Below are positions 60,401 to 64,000 of a DNA stretch of 64,000 nt, piece by piece. The translations under genes were made by a program, and so were the position numbers. The stretch comes from Lobosporangium transversale (Eukaryota > Mortierellomycota > Mortierellomycetes > Mortierellales > Mortierellaceae), in assembly GCF_002105155.1 (NCBI RefSeq), contig NW_019029064.1, forward strand, positions 20,143 to 84,142, given 5' to 3'. Each line of letters opens with the position of its first letter. The stretch's first letter is position 1. The notes under the pieces were generated by a model. The model made no database searches and had not been told where the DNA came from. It saw only the letters and a program-made list of their open reading frames with translations.

Positions 60401-61875
60401 GGTCATGCATAAGAGCCTCGAGCTTGACCTTGAATATCCTATCCAACAGATCGGGACGATCATTTGGGGTCTGTCCAGCATACCCCTGTCTTGCAATTTC
60501 ATGTTGAATCTCTGGCCATTGTGGATTGCAAGTGAAGGTAATAAATAGATCCGGCCTACCTACATGTTGAGTCATAGCCATTGAGTCTTGGAATCGCTGT
60601 TGCATATCACGAGGTCCTCCAGTAATGGAAGAAGGTAGGATGATACTTTTGCCAATGTTAGACGCTGATGATACATTATTATCGTGGACTGCATCAACGA
60701 TGCCCTTATAAAGATCTGCACGAAGCTTTACTTGATGCATTTCTATATATCGAAGTCGATCGCTCATAATTTTGCACTCTTGGTCGACGCAATATTGATG
60801 GCTGAGACGACCAAACATCCAAAAGTAGCAACGGTTATCTGTGTCGCTCATTGGTTGTGCTTGCAATCGATAAGAATAGAACTCACGTGCAGATATCCTC
60901 TTGTCAGCGTCAGCGTCTTGCCCATGTCGGTGGTAACAATTATAGGTCCAGCCAAGATCGCCCTGGGGATGAAGAAGAACGTATGCCAAGGGATCGTAGG
61001 CATCTTGGTGTTTCAAAGATTCTTTTCAACCCTGTGCCCTTACTCTCGACAATAATATCTCTGGGATCGGTCGCGTTTTCTTCGCCAGGGAGCAAAGCAG
61101 CAATCTCAAAAGAGGAGGGTAGATCATATTGTCGGCGACTTCGGTCACTTTTAAAACAAAGCTCTTCTCAAGGACTGCATGGCCGCCCTCACGCTCGCGG
61201 ATGGTTTTGTAGTGCTGAGCGAACGGGATTTCTGCAATCTTCCAACCACTGCTGAATTCTTCTTAAGAGGTCTATCCTTAGATCGTTATCAAATATTTCT
61301 CTCCGACGGATAGCCTGTTCATTAGGGTCGAGGAAGTAGATCTGTGCAAATTTTGCTGGCTGATTGTCTGGAGGTAACAAAGACCCGATCTTGTGAACCA
61401 CCGTTCCGTTGATCCGGAATGTATATACACCACTTTTAGCATCCGCAAGTTCATGGTCGTAGTTGGCGCCCATCGAAACATACGAAAGTGAAGAGTTGTA
61501 CTTTCTGATGTGGGACTGGGAAGTGGCGGGCTTTCCTCAGAGTTGCCACTAATGAGGTTAAGTAGCTGAGGAATTGACGAAGTTTAGGGAGCCTGATTTT
61601 GTTATTCTTACAGCAGAGCGAGAACTCTGGTTCATGGATGGTGGAGGCTTTAAGACGCTCTTCAAGCCATAAGAACGCCTTACAGTGCCTGCATTGGGTC
61701 ATTTCATTAATCGTAAGCCTGTGTGAGACAGGATCGATGCTGTTGCCAGTCACCATCTCTTCACGAAATTCATCTATTGTGACATAAGCGATGCCTCTTG
61801 AATTGATTCTGGCTCTGTGTCTATAGGGAGGGGTGCTGAAATATACATTTATGAATGAAATAAAATAAAGCTGAT

Positions 61876-61906
<31 letters not shown>

Positions 61907-62577
61907 GTACCTTATTGAAAATTGCCCTTAGAAAATAATAAGTACTTACCGGAAATCAGTCTCAGTTTCTGCCTCTTGGACGGGAAGCTCGATCCCGGCG
62001 TTGGCATATCTTCGCGGACATTTAGGGCTTCTGAAGATTGATCTGCCGGTACAGCAGCCCTATATCCATGATTTTACCAAAAGACGTAGTTAGTATCCAA
62101 TAGTCATAGTCTTTTAATATATATTAAATATATATACTCATATTATTCATATATATTAAGATTTATTCAGCCATCTCATCTAACTACCTATTTTCAGGCA
62201 GAGTGGCTCGGATTTGAATGTTCTTTGGATTGAGAGGACATGAACTATGTGTACTCCTTGAGTGCAAAATGCTCCCGCATTTGCATGGTTTATTTGCTAA
62301 TCTGGGGTCGGTGTATGGTATTATTATTATATAATGAATATATATAGTACAATATGATATAATATATAGAAGAAAATAGTAGTGATAATAAGCTTGTAAG
62401 TGCGTAAACGTTTATACCACATACAATATTTAGTATCATATTGATGGCTTAGCATAAAATGGAGTTTGTTTGGACATACCGATAGTTCGGGCATGCTGTA
62501 TTCGAAGATCTTTTGTGATCGGTGCGCCCGCAACTACGACAGGGTGTGACATTTGTAGTGGGTAAAGAGGATGACAT
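57429..62577 (-). pseudogene. Helitron Rep-helicase (RepHel), 5' half frameshifted
   Basis: The start ATG at 62577 opens into Cys-rich knuckles over exons 62480-62577 and 62188-62301 (CRSCGRTDHKRSSNTACP; CKCGSILHSRSTHSSCPLNP), then exon 61950-62059 and a region from about 61845. From 61756 to 61016 the Helitron-typical sequence (QCRHCKAFLWLEERL, NSSLSYVSMGANYDHELADA, QYDLPSSFEIAALLPGEEN) is spread over different frames with about four single-base shifts. From 61016 to 57429 one uninterrupted frame of 1195 codons holds the HUH nuclease (GLPHAHILLTL; tyrosines in KYLYKYVHKG) and a Pif1-type helicase (GPGGTGKT, FWDEAAMQH, FGGDFRQVLPVV, MTINKAQGQTL, YVALSRC). It carries a CAG-encoded Gln tract near 59830. 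Confidence 0.88.
59819..59846. repeat. (CTG)n trinucleotide tract
   Basis: About eight CTG/CAG units, encoding the Gln run of the Rep domain on the minus strand, next to a loop following KYVHKGQDRARV. Confidence 0.85.
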
Positions 62578-63150
62578 GATATTTTGGTTTTAATAGAGGA
62601 GTTTTCTAAGGAAATGTTGGGTATAAAGGATGAAGTGATATTTTGACTTTGATGGAGAAGTTGTCGAAGGAAAATAAAACATGATGATTTTGGATCAACA
62701 CTGCTTTTTTTTTTTTTTTTTTTTTTTTTTGATCCCTTATATATTTACCGCTTTTTTCCCATTACTCCACCCAATACTTTTATGCCAACTATCTCTCGAA
62801 CCGTTTATTGCATAAATTTGTGCAATAACCTTATTTTTTCTTAGTTTTTCAAATATTCATTAAGTTGCCCCCTTCAACACCCAGCCATTCTTATTCTCGC
62901 TCAATATTGTTATTCTAAAACGCTGATTGAATTGATTTGTGGCTGATTTCTACATCCTCCCTTTGTTACAAGCAAATTAATTGGCTGCAACGCTTTCGAA
63001 AAATGTAAGATTGTGGTGTTACGGTTTAAAGGATAGATCAAATATAAGGTTAGTGAAGGACCTTTTAATTATTATTATCATTAAAAGTCTTTTATATAGA
63101 CTTAAGGTCATCAACACTGTAACAACGATTATCAAAAGACTGGAGATCGT
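62578..63150. promoter_or_regulatory. Helitron 5' region/RepHel promoter
   Basis: No gene. On the minus strand TATATAAG lies at about 62746-62753, 165-175 bp before the RepHel ATG, and could be its TATA box. A T26 tract occupies 62704-62730. The candidate Helitron 5' end is at 63100. Confidence 0.35.
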
Positions 63151-63471
63151 TTATTTCTCTAATGATGCGAATGCCCTCTCAACCTCGTATGGATCCAAGT
63201 CGCCAAGTCTTTCCCACTCTTGTTCCCATTCTTGTTCATACGGATCTTCTTGCCGAGCCTTTTGGTCTTCCTTAGGGGCAAAAGGAGAGGTTTCGTTTTT
63301 CTCTGTCTTGATTTTTTTTATAGTGGTGGGTGAGGAACTCGCTTCATCTCCTTGCTTTCTTTTGCCTCTTGCTAGGATGGCTGGAGATGAAGATGAGGCT
63401 TGAGTCCTCTTCAAAGCTTGACTTCTTGTCGAATGAGTCGAATAAACTTTTGTTACAGAGTGGTTCTCCAT
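63151..63471 (-). CDS. Small charged protein, unknown
   Basis: A single exon of 106 codons with its own ATG. The N-terminal part is Ser/Thr/Lys-rich with a basic stretch (ARGKRKQ, IKKIKTEK). The C-terminal part is acidic with a repeat (YEQEWEQEWERLGDLDPYEVERAF). Composition suggests a small nuclear protein; no family is recognised. It resembles the Ser/Arg-rich Helitron gene in style but I see no alignable segment. It lies 50 bp outside the tentative Helitron end. Confidence 0.4.
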   Translation of the reverse strand: MENHSVTKVYSTHSTRSQALKRTQASSSSPAILARGKRKQGDEASSSPTTIKKIKTEKNETSPFAPKEDQKARQEDPYEQEWEQEWERLGDLDPYEVERAFASLEK

Positions 63472-63669
63472 GTTAAAATGTAAAAAGTTTGAGATATATG
63501 AATGATTTGAGTGAAAGTGTAAATTATTTATGAGAGATGGTCTGAGTAAAAATGTAGCAGAGCGAGCTAGAGTTATGGTATTGTAGGTGGATGTTCATTC
63601 ATTCATCTTTATTTTATAGTTGAAAAAAAAAAAAAAAAAAAAAAAAGAAAACTAAAGAAAACGAAGGCG

Positions 63670-63838
63670 TATGGAATATCAAGCATTTTGCTGGGCGCAT
63701 GCCATGTCTCTCTATTGAAGAACGAACAGCTATGGAATGTCAAGATTTTGCTGGACACATGCCATGTCTTTCTATTAAAAAATGAAAATGTATATGAATG
63801 AAATGTTAAGCATTTCGTGGGGCGTAGGTCATGTATAA
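63670..63838. repeat. Three diverged tandem repeats, about 61-66 bp
   Basis: Copies start at about 63671, 63732 and 63800. Each has the order aatatcaag or aatgtcaag or aatgttaag, then ttttgctgg or tttcgtggg, then gccatgtct or gtcatgt. They lie upstream of the small minus-strand gene, beside an A23 tract (63624-63646). Confidence 0.6.
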
Positions 63839-64000
63839 ATGTGTTTCTCTACATTATTATTTTAGAAAACTAACACGATATGCAGTGGTCCTCTTGACTT
63901 AATTATAGTCATGTTTCTTAGCACTCATGGCACAAGTTAGATTTGTCTGTAAGGGAAAAGGAGCTAAAGTGGAGAAGGAAGGTTTCTTATAGAAAAAAAA

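Larger units (their letters stand above)
55951..63100 (-). mobile_element. Helitron, 5' end tentative
   Basis: On the minus strand the element ends with a GC-rich hairpin (55959-55985), four bases, then CTAG at 55951-55954, followed by T at 55950. This is the Helitron 3' terminus and its preferred A|T target. It encloses a Rep-helicase gene and a small Ser/Arg-rich gene. The best candidate 5' end is TCTATATAAAAG read leftward from 63100, but the preceding base is G instead of the usual A, so this boundary is unproven. Confidence 0.7.

Noticed and set aside
58907-60548. Plus-strand frames of 60-163 codons across the helicase
   Set aside because: Antisense shadows of the long RepHel frame.
62327-62371. 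Alternative Helitron 5' end (TCTATATATTATATC, minus strand from 62370)
   Set aside because: It lies inside the first RepHel intron, so the element would lose its own start codon; preceding base is also not A.
63670-63838. CRISPR-like array
   Set aside because: Three diverged contiguous repeats without spacers in a eukaryotic genome.

Overview
The window looks like a gene-dense stretch of an early-diverging fungal genome, most likely Mucoromycota. The reasons are short GT-AG introns of about 50-170 nt, AT-rich spacers full of poly-T tracts, and a fungal gene set: a FlbA/Sst2-type RGS protein, Smp3-type GPI mannosyltransferase, Nup120/Nup160, EMC1, CLN3/Btn1, a trefoil-bearing GH31 alpha-glucosidase and a mitochondrial-type RluA pseudouridine synthase. 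I cannot name the genus from the sequence.

Layout. 1-6953: two minus-strand genes, a PA14-domain protein running off the left edge and a rhodanese plus dual-specificity phosphatase. 6954-14172: a gene-poor repeat island with a tRNA-Asn, a tRNA-like pol III unit, a 604-bp terminal-inverted-repeat element with a 9-bp target duplication, and several poly-T-linked repeat ends. 14173-21576: a TMEM198/DUF4203-like membrane protein, a pseudouridine synthase and, convergent to them, the GH31 glucosidase. 21801-22200: a 400-bp foldback element. 22748-26692: EMC1. 29724-32373: the RGS regulator. 33667-36494: a pogo/Tigger DNA transposon with two nonsense codons. 37257-44043: Nup160-like nucleoporin, one intron of which holds a second transposase relic. 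44346-47058: Smp3/PIG-Z, divergent from the nucleoporin. 47366-51769: a large STRA6-like membrane protein. 52784-55731: CLN3. 55951 to about 63.1 kb: a Helitron with a clear 3' hairpin-CTAG end, a Rep-helicase gene (N-terminal half frameshifted, C-terminal half open) and a small Ser/Arg-rich gene between the helicase and the terminus. The last 900 bases hold one small charged-protein gene and short tandem repeats.

The host genes are individually housekeeping or signalling genes (ER membrane insertion, GPI anchor synthesis, nuclear pore, lysosome/vacuole, G-protein and MAP kinase control); no operon or pathway cluster is visible. The unusual biology is in the mobile DNA: four structurally distinct DNA elements (Helitron, pogo, MULE-like, foldback) in 64 kb, each with recognisable termini or coding remains, plus a transposase relic fixed in a nucleoporin intron. 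Exon models were built by hand by joining reading frames at splice sites; where the summed exon lengths close in frame I say so.
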